The notes below the pieces were generated by a model that saw only the letters and a list, made by a program, of their open reading frames with translations, did not search any database and was not told the origin of the DNA. The translations under genes were made by a program, and so were the position numbers. Positions 1 to 6,201 of a DNA stretch of 16,162 nt are shown here, piece after piece. Position 1 is the first letter of the stretch, and every line of letters begins with the position of its first letter. Source of the DNA: Sulfurovum sp. (GTDB lineage Bacteria; Campylobacterota; Campylobacteria; Campylobacterales; Sulfurovaceae); assembly GCA_020719895.1 (NCBI GenBank), contig DYPM01000033.1:1-16162 (forward strand), written 5' to 3'.

Positions 1-33
1 TACAAGTTTGCTAAAGCTTTGCCTTTGGCAAGA

Positions 34-54
34 AAGGAGTCATTTTGACTCCTT
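34..54. repeat. Perfect 9-bp hairpin, first hairpin chain
   Basis: Arms AAGGAGTCA (34-42) and TGACTCCTT (46-54) are separated by TTT. It is flanked by a TTGCC-TTT-GGCAA hairpin (about 19-31) and an AGTTC-TTTTG-GAACT hairpin (59-73). A T-run follows at about 81-86, so the group could end transcription of a gene left of the window. The T-run is 8 bases away from the last stem, so this is not a classic terminator. Confidence 0.55.
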
Positions 55-186
55 AAAAAGTTCTTTTGGAACTCCATCATTTTTTAAAAAAAAGCCCAAT
101 GCATTGTTTTGCAACCGCAAGTACTACTATAACATTAACAAAGAAGATTTACGGATTGGTATTTTTTGAAGAGCAGAATTATAGCT

Positions 187-211
187 TATAATAGTAAAAA
201 TAAAGTATAAT
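187..211 (+). promoter_or_regulatory. Likely -10 boxes for the HP0268-miaB operon
   Basis: Two exact TATAAT hexamers lie at 187-192 and 206-211 in T/A-rich DNA with no obvious -35, as is usual for Campylobacterota sigma-70 promoters. Transcripts from either would run through the 239-309 hairpins before reaching the start codon at 387. Which box is used cannot be told from the sequence. Confidence 0.45.
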
Positions 212-238
212 TTTGTCTTAACTTAACTAATGTTACGC

Positions 239-309
239 ACTCAAACGAACAAGTTCGTTTGAGTGGCAGGGACACAAGTCCCCTAAAGCTACGAAAAACG
301 AGTTTTTCG
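239..309. repeat. Chain of three perfect hairpins in the operon leader
   Basis: Three consecutive perfect inverted repeats with tiny loops: ACTCAAACGAAC/GTTCGTTTGAGT (239-250, 253-264, loop AA), GGGAC/GTCCC (269-273, 278-282, loop ACAA), and CGAAAAAC/GTTTTTCG (292-299, 302-309, loop GA). Between the last two lies TAAAGCT. The 17-mer at 274-290 matches 14 of 17 bases with 2-18 near the first hairpin chain, which suggests that both chains belong to one repeat family. Confidence 0.6.
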
Positions 310-317
310 AGATTTAT

Positions 318-357
318 AGAGGTTTTACGCACTTTTTTACAAAAGTATGTAAGGTCA
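318..357 (+). repeat. Dispersed 40-bp repeat, copy 1
   Basis: This stretch (AGAGGTTTTACGCAC at its start, TAAGGTCA at its end) matches 8728-8766 at 35 of 40 positions, with four substitutions and one indel. It ends about 30 bp before the start codon of the HP0268-like gene. The other copy stands about 60 bp before tonB. The end word, AAGGTCAGTT, recurs once more at 3403-3412 just before the diguanylate cyclase promoter. Confidence 0.6.
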
Positions 358-386
358 GTTGAGTCAAAAACCACAAGGAATTAGTT

Positions 387-626
387 ATGAAACTTAAATT
401 AGCCAAAACAACTTTGAGCAACAAACCAAAAGTTGTAGAGCTTTCCAAACTCGAAGAGGAGATTGGTTTGCAATCAATTTTATATTTTGATCAAGAGAAT
501 TCCCATAAAGAGATCAAAGAGATGGCGGAGTATTTTAGATCTAAAGGCTACTCGGTCTATTTGCGTGATGTCAAATATGGTCTAGATCAAGGAGAGTCTC
601 TCTATGAAGCACACATTATCGCCTAA
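387..626 (+). CDS. HP0268-family small protein
   Basis: This is a 79-residue protein that aligns along its whole length with H. pylori HP0268: MKLKLAK at the N-terminus, an ILYF..ENSHKEI centre, and SLYEAHII at the C-terminus. HP0268 has been reported as a small alpha/beta protein with DNA-nicking and RNase activity, but its cellular role is unsettled and the activity is inferred here by homology only. The ATG at 387 follows AAGGAA at 375-380 with good spacing. The gene is the first of a plus-strand operon and ends 18 bp before the miaB start, the same neighbourhood as in H. pylori. It is small and mildly charged, with no signal peptide or membrane segment. Confidence 0.85.
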   Translation: MKLKLAKTTLSNKPKVVELSKLEEEIGLQSILYFDQENSHKEIKEMAEYFRSKGYSVYLRDVKYGLDQGESLYEAHIIA

Positions 627-644
627 TAGTTTTTTATCGCTGTG

Positions 645-1946
645 ATGTCAAAAAAACTTTTTATCGAAACTCTTGGATGCGGAATGAATGTTCGTGATAG
701 CGAACATATCATAGCAGAGCTAAACCGCAAAGAGCCATACACTCTCACACAAACAATCGAAGACGCAGATCTTATCATTATCAATACTTGTTCCGTACGA
801 GAAAAACCTGTCGCCAAGCTTTTTAGCGAAATTGGGATTTTTAATAAACGCAAAAAAGAAGGTGCCAAAATCGGCGTTACAGGATGCACTGCTTCACATT
901 TGGGAGAGGAGATTATCAAAAGAGCTCCTTCGGTAGATTTTGTGTTGGGAGCTAGAAATGTATCGAAAATCACTCAAGTTGTAGATCAAAAACACGCCGT
1001 AGAGATTGCGATAGATTATGATGAGAGCAGTTATGAGTTTGGCGAATATCGTACCAATCCATATCGAGCTATGGTCAATATCTCCATTGGATGTGACAAA
1101 CAATGCACCTTTTGTATCGTTCCAGCAACACGTGGCGAAGAGATCTCTATACCTTCATATTTGATTTTTCAAGAGATCTCCAAAGCAGTCGCAAGCGGTG
1201 CCAAAGAGGTGATGTTGCTTGGTCAAAATGTCAATAATTATGGCAGACAATTTGGAAACAATGAAGAGAAGATAAATTTCACCAAGCTTCTTCAGAAAAT
1301 CTCTACTATTGATGGATTGGAGCGTATCCGTTTTACTTCGCCACATCCACTTCATATGGATGATACGTTTTTGGAGGAGTTTGCTCACAATCCAAAGCTA
1401 TGCAAACAGATTCATGTGCCACTTCAAAGTGGATCAACAGCGATACTTCAAGCAATGAAACGTGGCTACACCAAGGAGAGTTTTCTCAATCGTTGTGAAA
1501 AAATACGCAGATTGTCTCCTGAGGCGACTATTTCGACTGATATTATTGTCGGATTTCCAGGAGAGAGTGAACAAGATTTTGAAGACACGATGGAAGTCGT
1601 AGAGCGTGTTGGTTTTGAACAGATCTTTTCGTTTAAATACTCACCACGACCACAAACCCAAGCCCAACACTTCAAAAATATGATTTCAGATGAGATTACT
1701 ACAGCACGACTCCAACGACTCCAATCGCGTCATCTTGAGATGTTGGTCGCACAGATGGATGCACAGATTGGCTCTTTTTGTCAAGTCTATTTTGACGAAC
1801 TCAAACCCAACAGAAGAGTTGCAGGACGATGCGATAATGGAAGATTGGTTTTTGTAGAGGGAAGTGAAGCGTTACTTGGCAAAGTCCTCACTGTCAAAAT
1901 TACTCACGCCACACGCACAGCACTTGAAGGAGTCGTATGGGAATGA
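645..1946 (+). CDS. miaB: tRNA-2-methylthio-N6-dimethylallyladenosine synthase MiaB
   Basis: Radical-SAM methylthiotransferase that turns i6A37 into ms2i6A37 in tRNAs reading U-starting codons, in the cytoplasm. The order is canonical: an N-terminal MTTase domain with three cluster cysteines (about residues 12, 49 and 81; GCGMN, NTCSVRE, GVTGC), a radical-SAM CxxxCxxC motif (C150, C154, C157 in CDKQCTFC), and a C-terminal TRAM domain from about residue 375 (GRVAGRCDNGRLV). The length of 433-434 residues is normal. The start could be GTG 642 or ATG 645. No clear Shine-Dalgarno sequence precedes either, so the gene may depend on coupling to the upstream one. Its stop overlaps the start of the next gene. 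The window's Leu(UAA), Cys(GCA) and Ser(UGA) tRNAs all have the A36-A37-A38 loop of expected substrates. Confidence 0.96.
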   Translation: MSKKLFIETLGCGMNVRDSEHIIAELNRKEPYTLTQTIEDADLIIINTCSVREKPVAKLFSEIGIFNKRKKEGAKIGVTGCTASHLGEEIIKRAPSVDFVLGARNVSKITQVVDQKHAVEIAIDYDESSYEFGEYRTNPYRAMVNISIGCDKQCTFCIVPATRGEEISIPSYLIFQEISKAVASGAKEVMLLGQNVNNYGRQFGNNEEKINFTKLLQKISTIDGLERIRFTSPHPLHMDDTFLEEFAHNPKLCKQIHVPLQSGSTAILQAMKRGYTKESFLNRCEKIRRLSPEATISTDIIVGFPGESEQDFEDTMEVVERVGFEQIFSFKYSPRPQTQAQHFKNMISDEITTARLQRLQSRHLEMLVAQMDAQIGSFCQVYFDELKPNRRVAGRCDNGRLVFVEGSEALLGKVLTVKITHATRTALEGVVWE

Positions 1947-2563
1947 AAAATATCAGTCGTGCTATTGCCAAAGTGATCGTACCAGCACTTGGTTATTTGG
2001 TAATGCGGTTTTACTGGTACACCTCTTCAAAAAAATTTGTGATTGAAGGAGAGATTCCTACTACACAGTGCGTCGTGGCATTTTGGCATGGCGAGCTTTT
2101 GCTTTCACCGCAAGCGTATCGTCATCTTCATCGTTCTCAACTCTCATCTGCGATCATCTCTCGTCATTTTGATGGAGAGATGATTGCACGAATTTTGCAG
2201 TTTTTTGGCATACGACCACTTCGAGGTTCTACTTCAAAAGGAGCCAAACAAGTACTTCTTGAAGCATTTCGAGCGATTAAAAAAGGCGAAGATGTATTGG
2301 TCACTCCAGATGGACCACGAGGACCACGACACTCTACTGGAGATGGTGCAGTCGCATTGGCACGCAAAACAAACAATCCTATTATGACCGTCAATTTTAC
2401 TGCAAGTTCCTATTGGCAACTCAAAAGTTGGGATCACTTTGTAATACCGAAGCCTTTTTGCTCTATCACTTTTTATATCAAAATCATAGAACTTTCTACG
2501 ATGGAGAGTGAAGAGGCAAAAGAGTTTTTGAGAAACAAGATGCTCTCCAATACCATTTTATGA
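1937..2563 (+). CDS. DUF374-family lysophospholipid acyltransferase-like protein
   Basis: A 208-residue protein of the LPLAT superfamily, DUF374 branch, equivalent in position to H. pylori HP0270. Visible motifs are WHGELLL (residues 50-56), SRHFDGEMIA (75-84), RGSTSKGA (97-104) and TPDGPRGP (123-130). The last is the typical acyl-acceptor and phosphate-binding block. A hydrophobic N-terminal stretch (about 10-27) probably anchors it to the inner membrane. The HX4D motif of classical acyltransferases is not obvious (H51 is followed by L at +5), which I take to be usual for this branch. The substrate is unknown; a role in lipid A or phospholipid acylation is an inference. AAGGAG at 1927-1932 inside miaB precedes ATG 1937. 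A second in-frame ATG is at 1943. The stop overlaps the next gene in an ATGA. Confidence 0.85.
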   Translation: MGMKNISRAIAKVIVPALGYLVMRFYWYTSSKKFVIEGEIPTTQCVVAFWHGELLLSPQAYRHLHRSQLSSAIISRHFDGEMIARILQFFGIRPLRGSTSKGAKQVLLEAFRAIKKGEDVLVTPDGPRGPRHSTGDGAVALARKTNNPIMTVNFTASSYWQLKSWDHFVIPKPFCSITFYIKIIELSTMESEEAKEFLRNKMLSNTIL

Positions 2564-3399
2564 AAAAAGAAATAGCAGAATTTATAGAACTTTTTTTGTC
2601 GTACATTGTAGATATTCGAGGATATTCCAAAGCGACTGCGATCACTTATCAAGATGGACTTTATCAGATGATAGAGAGTTCTCATCTTTATCAAGAGGGA
2701 GAGGTTTGGGTATTTGATATTACGCCATATCGCTTCAAAATCGCCCAAAAAAGCCGTCGAACGATTCACACTCGACTCACTGCAATTCACGCTTTTGCAC
2801 ACTATCTCGAAAACCAGCATCATAAAAATATTCGACTTCTTAACGCAACATGGATCAAGGTCCCCAAAGGATTACCCAAACCAATAGATCAACACTATAT
2901 CAATGAAGTACTAGAGAACTCAACTCCTCAAGAGAGACTTTTGCTTGCGATGTTGTATGGTTTGGGATTACGAATTTCAGAGTTGAGTAGTTTACGACTT
3001 GACCAAATCCAAAAAGAGTGGGTGACAGTCCATGGCAAAGGAGATAAGACGCGACAAATTCCACTCCTCGAAATCATTCATCATCAAATTGAAATCTATC
3101 GCCAAAACCACACACCTCAACACTATCTTTTTGAAAAAAATGCACTTCCACTCAACACCGCACAGTTACGCTATCGACTCATCAAACTCTTCAAAACGCA
3201 CGGCATCAAAGCCACTCCACACCAACTTCGTCACTCTTTTGCAACACATCTACTTCAAGAAGGAGCACGTATCGCTGATGTGAGCGAACTGTTAGGACAC
3301 AGCACTATGGCAACGACACAAATCTACACCAAACTCGGTTCAACCCAAAAGATGGAAGCGTATATGAATGCTCATCCTTTGGCAAAAAAACATTCATAA
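2560..3399 (+). CDS. Xer-type tyrosine recombinase
   Basis: A 279-residue site-specific recombinase with an N-terminal SAM-like core-binding domain (about 1-95) and a C-terminal catalytic domain. All catalytic positions can be seen: R138 (GLGLRISEL), K160 (HGKGDKTR), H221 and R224 (HQLRHSFATHLL), H247 (LLGHSTMATTQIYT) and Y256. Size and motifs match XerC/XerD-like chromosome-dimer recombinases rather than the longer H. pylori XerH. Whether it acts at a dif site or on mobile DNA cannot be decided here, and I found no convincing dif-like site nearby. Start ATG 2560 overlaps the acyltransferase stop (ATGA), so translation is probably coupled. It is the last gene of the HP0268-miaB operon, and such a housekeeping setting argues for a chromosomal role. 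Confidence 0.9.
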   Translation: MKKEIAEFIELFLSYIVDIRGYSKATAITYQDGLYQMIESSHLYQEGEVWVFDITPYRFKIAQKSRRTIHTRLTAIHAFAHYLENQHHKNIRLLNATWIKVPKGLPKPIDQHYINEVLENSTPQERLLLAMLYGLGLRISELSSLRLDQIQKEWVTVHGKGDKTRQIPLLEIIHHQIEIYRQNHTPQHYLFEKNALPLNTAQLRYRLIKLFKTHGIKATPHQLRHSFATHLLQEGARIADVSELLGHSTMATTQIYTKLGSTQKMEAYMNAHPLAKKHS

Positions 3400-3439
3400 T
3401 TTAAGGTCAGTTAAAATAACTAACAAAAAGACATTTTGT

Positions 3440-3458
3440 TATAATTGGCGAATTCGCC
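3440..3458 (+). promoter_or_regulatory. Promoter and 12-bp palindrome before the cyclase gene
   Basis: An exact TATAAT (3440-3445) is followed directly by the perfect palindrome GGCGAATTCGCC (3447-3458). A transcript start 6-8 nt after the -10 box would fall in the middle of the palindrome. The arrangement would suit a repressor operator, but a chance dyad cannot be excluded. The AAGGTCAGTT word lies 28 bp upstream (3403-3412). Confidence 0.5.
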
Positions 3459-3469
3459 TACAGGACTTA

Positions 3470-5125
3470 ATGATGTTTTATAAATTTCGACTTTATCATA
3501 TTGTTATTGTTAGTATTGTGTCGGCGATTTTATTTTCGATGGGATTTTATGTGACACATCTTTATGAAATTGAGAAAAAAAGGCTCCATGATGAAATGCT
3601 TAGCAATGTTCAAATGACACTCAATTCACTCCAAAAAAGTATTCTCCATTTTATCGAAGCGTATGAAGTGCAGGAGTATGAGATGGTCATCGCTAATGAA
3701 ATGAGGCATAAAGATTTTTCTGCGATTGTTGTGAATGGTCTCAATCTCGCAAATATTTTGGGGGAATCGTCACACTATAGAGGGAAAATACAACAAATCA
3801 ATGCAAAAATAGAAGATTTTGACCCTAAAAATCCAACACATCGTCAATTACTTTTAGATGCCTACTTTTCAAAGCAAACTACGATTACTATAGAAAATAA
3901 AGCCATCGCGACAATCACCATCTATGCTACAGACTTTTATATTCATCAAGCGTTGCGTATTTTTTTGACAGAAAGCATCATTGCAATTTTGCTTTTTTCA
4001 GCACTCATTGCAGGAATACTATTTGTATTGCTCACCTATTTTGTTATAAAGCCATTAAATCAAATTATTATGCAACTTATCCATCGCGACGACCACAATG
4101 CCATTTCGCCATACAAAATTGAAGAGAACAGTATTTATGAGTTTTCTGCACTCTCTCAAGCAATTCACGATTACATCAAAAGAGAGAAAGAGTACCACTC
4201 CGCATTGCGATTAGAGCAAGAGATTTTCAGGATTGCTATTGAAGGAATTCAAGATGGCGTTTGGGATTGGAATCTTGTGAGCAATACAGTATTTTTTTCT
4301 CGTCAATGGAAAGAGATGTTGGGATATCGTGAAGATGAGATAGGAAATCATTTTGAAGAGTGGTCAAAAAGAATACACCCAGATGACCTCAAAAGTACAA
4401 TGAAGCTACTTCAATCTCATCTTGATGGCGAAACCCAAAGATACGAAAGCAAATACCGACTCCAACACAAAGATGGAAGTTGGAAGTGGATTTTTGCACG
4501 AAGCAAAGCGTTGTTTGATGAAAATAAAAAAGCTTTGAGAGTCATTGGTGTGCTTATGGACATCTCGCGACAAGTAGCACACGAAAAAGCACTTGATTAT
4601 AGTGCCAAACATGATCCACTAACAGCACTTCCCAATCGACTCTTTTTTGAAGAACTTTTAGAGAAAATGCTCATAGATGTATTCAAAAATAATACAAAAG
4701 TAGCACTATTTTATTTGGATTTGGATGGATTTAAAGAGATTAATGACACCTACGGTCATAATATTGGAGATGAGGTTTTGATCAAATCAAGCCAAAGAAT
4801 GTCATATGCATTACGTTATGGCGATATTATTGCAAGACTCGGCGGAGATGAGTTTGTGATAGCGATTGGTAATGTTATCAGCAAAGAAGATATCATAATA
4901 GTGCTAAAACAACTTTTGAAAGATATCAATGAGCCTATCTTTATAGAAAAAATTCACTCCACGGTACGCATTTCGGTGAGTATTGGCGTGAGTTTATGTA
5001 GCGAAAAGAAAAAGATAGACACTGTGGCACTATTGCGTCAAGCAGATCAAGCGATGTATTCTGCCAAAAATAGTGGAAAAAATCAGTATCAATTTTCACC
5101 CTCTTTTGATTCTGCTCTATTTTGA
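3470..5125 (+). CDS. Membrane diguanylate cyclase with PAS and GGDEF domains
   Basis: A predicted inner-membrane enzyme making c-di-GMP from two GTP. From ATG 3470 it has 551 residues: a transmembrane helix (about 8-30), an extracytoplasmic sensor segment (31-163), a second helix (about 164-193), a HAMP-like linker, a PAS fold (about 253-368, with EGIQDGVWDWN and the PAC-type DGSWKWIFARSKAL), and a GGDEF domain to the end. The active site is an intact GGDEF (458-462). RYGD (449-452), five residues upstream, is a consensus RxxD inhibitory site, so product feedback is expected. No EAL or HD-GYP domain follows. The signal sensed is unknown. The frame stays open upstream into the recombinase gene, but AGGAC (3462-3466) and the TATAAT box support a start at 3470 or 3473. 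Confidence 0.92.
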   Translation: MMFYKFRLYHIVIVSIVSAILFSMGFYVTHLYEIEKKRLHDEMLSNVQMTLNSLQKSILHFIEAYEVQEYEMVIANEMRHKDFSAIVVNGLNLANILGESSHYRGKIQQINAKIEDFDPKNPTHRQLLLDAYFSKQTTITIENKAIATITIYATDFYIHQALRIFLTESIIAILLFSALIAGILFVLLTYFVIKPLNQIIMQLIHRDDHNAISPYKIEENSIYEFSALSQAIHDYIKREKEYHSALRLEQEIFRIAIEGIQDGVWDWNLVSNTVFFSRQWKEMLGYREDEIGNHFEEWSKRIHPDDLKSTMKLLQSHLDGETQRYESKYRLQHKDGSWKWIFARSKALFDENKKALRVIGVLMDISRQVAHEKALDYSAKHDPLTALPNRLFFEELLEKMLIDVFKNNTKVALFYLDLDGFKEINDTYGHNIGDEVLIKSSQRMSYALRYGDIIARLGGDEFVIAIGNVISKEDIIIVLKQLLKDINEPIFIEKIHSTVRISVSIGVSLCSEKKKIDTVALLRQADQAMYSAKNSGKNQYQFSPSFDSALF

Positions 5126-5147
5126 TTTCAAAAACATTATTGTTTGA

Positions 5148-5501
5148 TTATTCTATTTTCTGCTCAAACACTTCGTAATGTTTACATTTGAGCATCTCTA
5201 TTTTTTCGCACGCTTCTTTGAAAAGTAGCCAATGGCTCATCTTTGGCGTGCAATGCGATTTATGTCTCTCGTACGCACTTATTGTCGTTTGGGCTTTTTT
5301 GGCAAAATTATTTTTATTGCGTTTGATATGTTCAAAAGCGATCGCTGCATTGATAAGTCCTCTAAGAAGAGAGTGCGGTGAAGCATTGGCAAGTCGCAAC
5401 GGACGCCATGCTTCTTCAAGTACTTCATGTGCTTCAAAATAAAATTCATCCTCTAAAAGCCGAAGATACTCTCTTAAAGCACCCTCTAAATCATTGTTCA
5501 C
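5148..5501 (-). CDS. DUF309 domain protein
   Basis: A small, all-helical DUF309 protein. The family hallmark is the FYFEAHEVLEEAWR stretch, followed by LLRGLINAAIAFEHIKR with conserved acidic and histidine positions. The family has no assigned reaction. The reading frame is open back to 5645, but the first 48 codons (rich in F and W, lying over the neighbour's promoter and coding region) do not look like family sequence. GTG at 5501 gives a 117-residue protein beginning right before the domain. GTG 5510 and ATG 5552 are alternatives, and none has a strong ribosome site. It is convergent with the cyclase gene (22 bp apart) and divergent from the zinc-finger gene. Confidence 0.75.
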   Translation of the reverse strand: MNNDLEGALREYLRLLEDEFYFEAHEVLEEAWRPLRLANASPHSLLRGLINAAIAFEHIKRNKNNFAKKAQTTISAYERHKSHCTPKMSHWLLFKEACEKIEMLKCKHYEVFEQKIE

Positions 5502-5529
5502 AGCAAGCACAAGTCGGCTCCAAAATTGG

Positions 5530-5537
5530 TGTATAAT
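5530..5537. promoter_or_regulatory. Overlapping divergent -10 boxes
   Basis: On the plus strand TGTATAATCC contains TATAAT (5532-5537), placed 32 bp before the zinc-finger gene. Read on the minus strand, the same bases give TATACA (5535-5530), suitable for the DUF309 gene if it starts at 5510 or 5501. The two promoters would then be mutually exclusive. The plus-strand box is the stronger call. Confidence 0.45.
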
Positions 5538-5569
5538 CCAAAAATATACCATATTGCAAAGCAAAAACC

Positions 5570-5902
5570 ATGAAACCTCAACAGAAAGAAATAATTCGAC
5601 AACAAATAGAAAATGAAATTGCCACACTCCAAACGCAGATTGCAAAAGTAGAAGAGAGACTTCATCCTTCTGATTTGGATTGTTGTTTGGATGATATTAC
5701 GCGAAGCGAAGTGTTTGTTGAACAAGAAGTGGATGCTAAAATACTGGAAAGCTTCAAACGACATCTTTCACAACTCCTCATCGCTCTCTTTCGCATTGAC
5801 TCTCTATCCTTTGGAATCTGTATCGAGTGTGAAGAGGAGATTGCTTTTGAGCGGATGCGATTACGTCCAGAAAGCGTCAGATGTGTGGCGTGTAGCCGAT
5901 AA
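5570..5902 (+). CDS. DksA/TraR-type C4 zinc-finger protein
   Basis: A 110-residue protein with an N-terminal coiled coil (about 3-35, KEIIRQQIENEIATLQ), a middle helical part, and a C-terminal zinc finger with four cysteines (C84, C87, C105, C108; CIEC and CVAC). This is the layout of DksA/TraR proteins, which enter the secondary channel of RNA polymerase and tune transcription with ppGpp. The aspartates at the coil tip differ from the E. coli DksA DxxDxA motif (here PSDLDCCLDD), so function as a true DksA is an inference. It stands alone, with its own TATAAT box and no obvious Shine-Dalgarno sequence. A palindromic mobile repeat begins 15 bp after its stop. Confidence 0.85.
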   Translation: MKPQQKEIIRQQIENEIATLQTQIAKVEERLHPSDLDCCLDDITRSEVFVEQEVDAKILESFKRHLSQLLIALFRIDSLSFGICIECEEEIAFERMRLRPESVRCVACSR

Positions 5903-5917
5903 TCAGCTATGCATTAT

Positions 5918-6028
5918 GGGAACCTCTAAAAACATAGATTGCTTCACTTCGTTCGCAATGACAAATCCCGTCATTGCGAGGCTTTGTAAAAGCCGAAGCA
6001 ATCCAAAATATAGTTTTTAGAGATTCCC
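5918..6028. mobile_element. MITE-like palindromic element, 111 bp
   Basis: Terminal inverted repeats of 16 bp with one mismatch: GGGAACCTCTAAAAAC (5918-5933) and GTTTTTAGAGATTCCC (6013-6028). TAT stands directly outside each end (5915-5917 and 6029-6031), consistent with a 3-bp target duplication. Inside lie a second inverted pair, GATTGCTTC (5937-5945) and GAAGCAATC (5995-6003), and two hairpins, GCAATGAC/GTCATTGC and GGCTTT/AAAGCC, which together fold as a cross. The GATTGCTTC...GTCATTGCGAG core resembles a palindromic repeat widespread in bacterial genomes. No transposase is encoded. It follows the zinc-finger gene and may also shape its mRNA end. Confidence 0.7.
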
Positions 6029-6201
6029 TATGGTAAAAATAGGGAACATATTAGAGATGATGAAGAGAGATTTGATATATAGTCGAGCATTTACCACATT
6101 CCAAAGTCCCCCAACTCCGTAATACTTTATCAGTGCGATATATCGCTATCTGCCTCGATACACTACACGCCAAAAGAAGAATTTCGTTTCACCAAAAAAC
6201 A
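6029..6201. other. Unassigned gap between the MITE and ilvD
   Basis: No gene is recognised. The stretch holds a hairpin TTCCCTA/TAGGGAA (6024-6030, 6040-6046), which competes with the right end of the MITE, and a perfect palindrome GCGATATATCGC (6135-6146). On the minus strand a 45-codon open frame (6188-6051) has a CGKC motif but no ATG and no ribosome site. It could be a gene remnant or chance. Confidence 0.4.

Larger units (their letters stand above)
1..386. other. Non-coding leader region with hairpin chains
   Basis: No credible protein is encoded here on either strand. The stretch holds two groups of short perfect hairpins (about 19-73 and 239-309), two TATAAT boxes on the plus strand (187-192 and 206-211), another TATAAC at 128-133, and a minus-strand TATAAT at 183-178. 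A dispersed repeat copy lies at 318-357. The plus-strand boxes would give a structured leader of about 170 nt ahead of the HP0268-like gene at 387. No riboswitch class was recognised. Confidence 0.7.

Noticed and set aside
2560..3399. Recombinase as a sign of an integrated phage or genomic island
   Set aside because: It overlaps a housekeeping operon, no attachment repeats or phage genes are nearby, and its size and motifs fit chromosomal Xer proteins.
3368..3469. Upstream extension of the diguanylate cyclase frame into the recombinase gene
   Set aside because: It would include the TATAAT box and palindrome in coding sequence. AGGAC before 3470/3473 and the transmembrane start fit the shorter form.
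5502..5645. N-terminal extension of the DUF309 frame
   Set aside because: It overlaps the promoter and coding start of the divergent gene, is rich in F, W and L without a clear membrane helix role, and lies outside the conserved domain.
6051..6188. Minus-strand open frame of 45 codons with a CGKC motif between the MITE and ilvD
   Set aside because: No ATG, no ribosome site, only a single CxxC, and another frame in the same stretch is about as open. At most a gene remnant.
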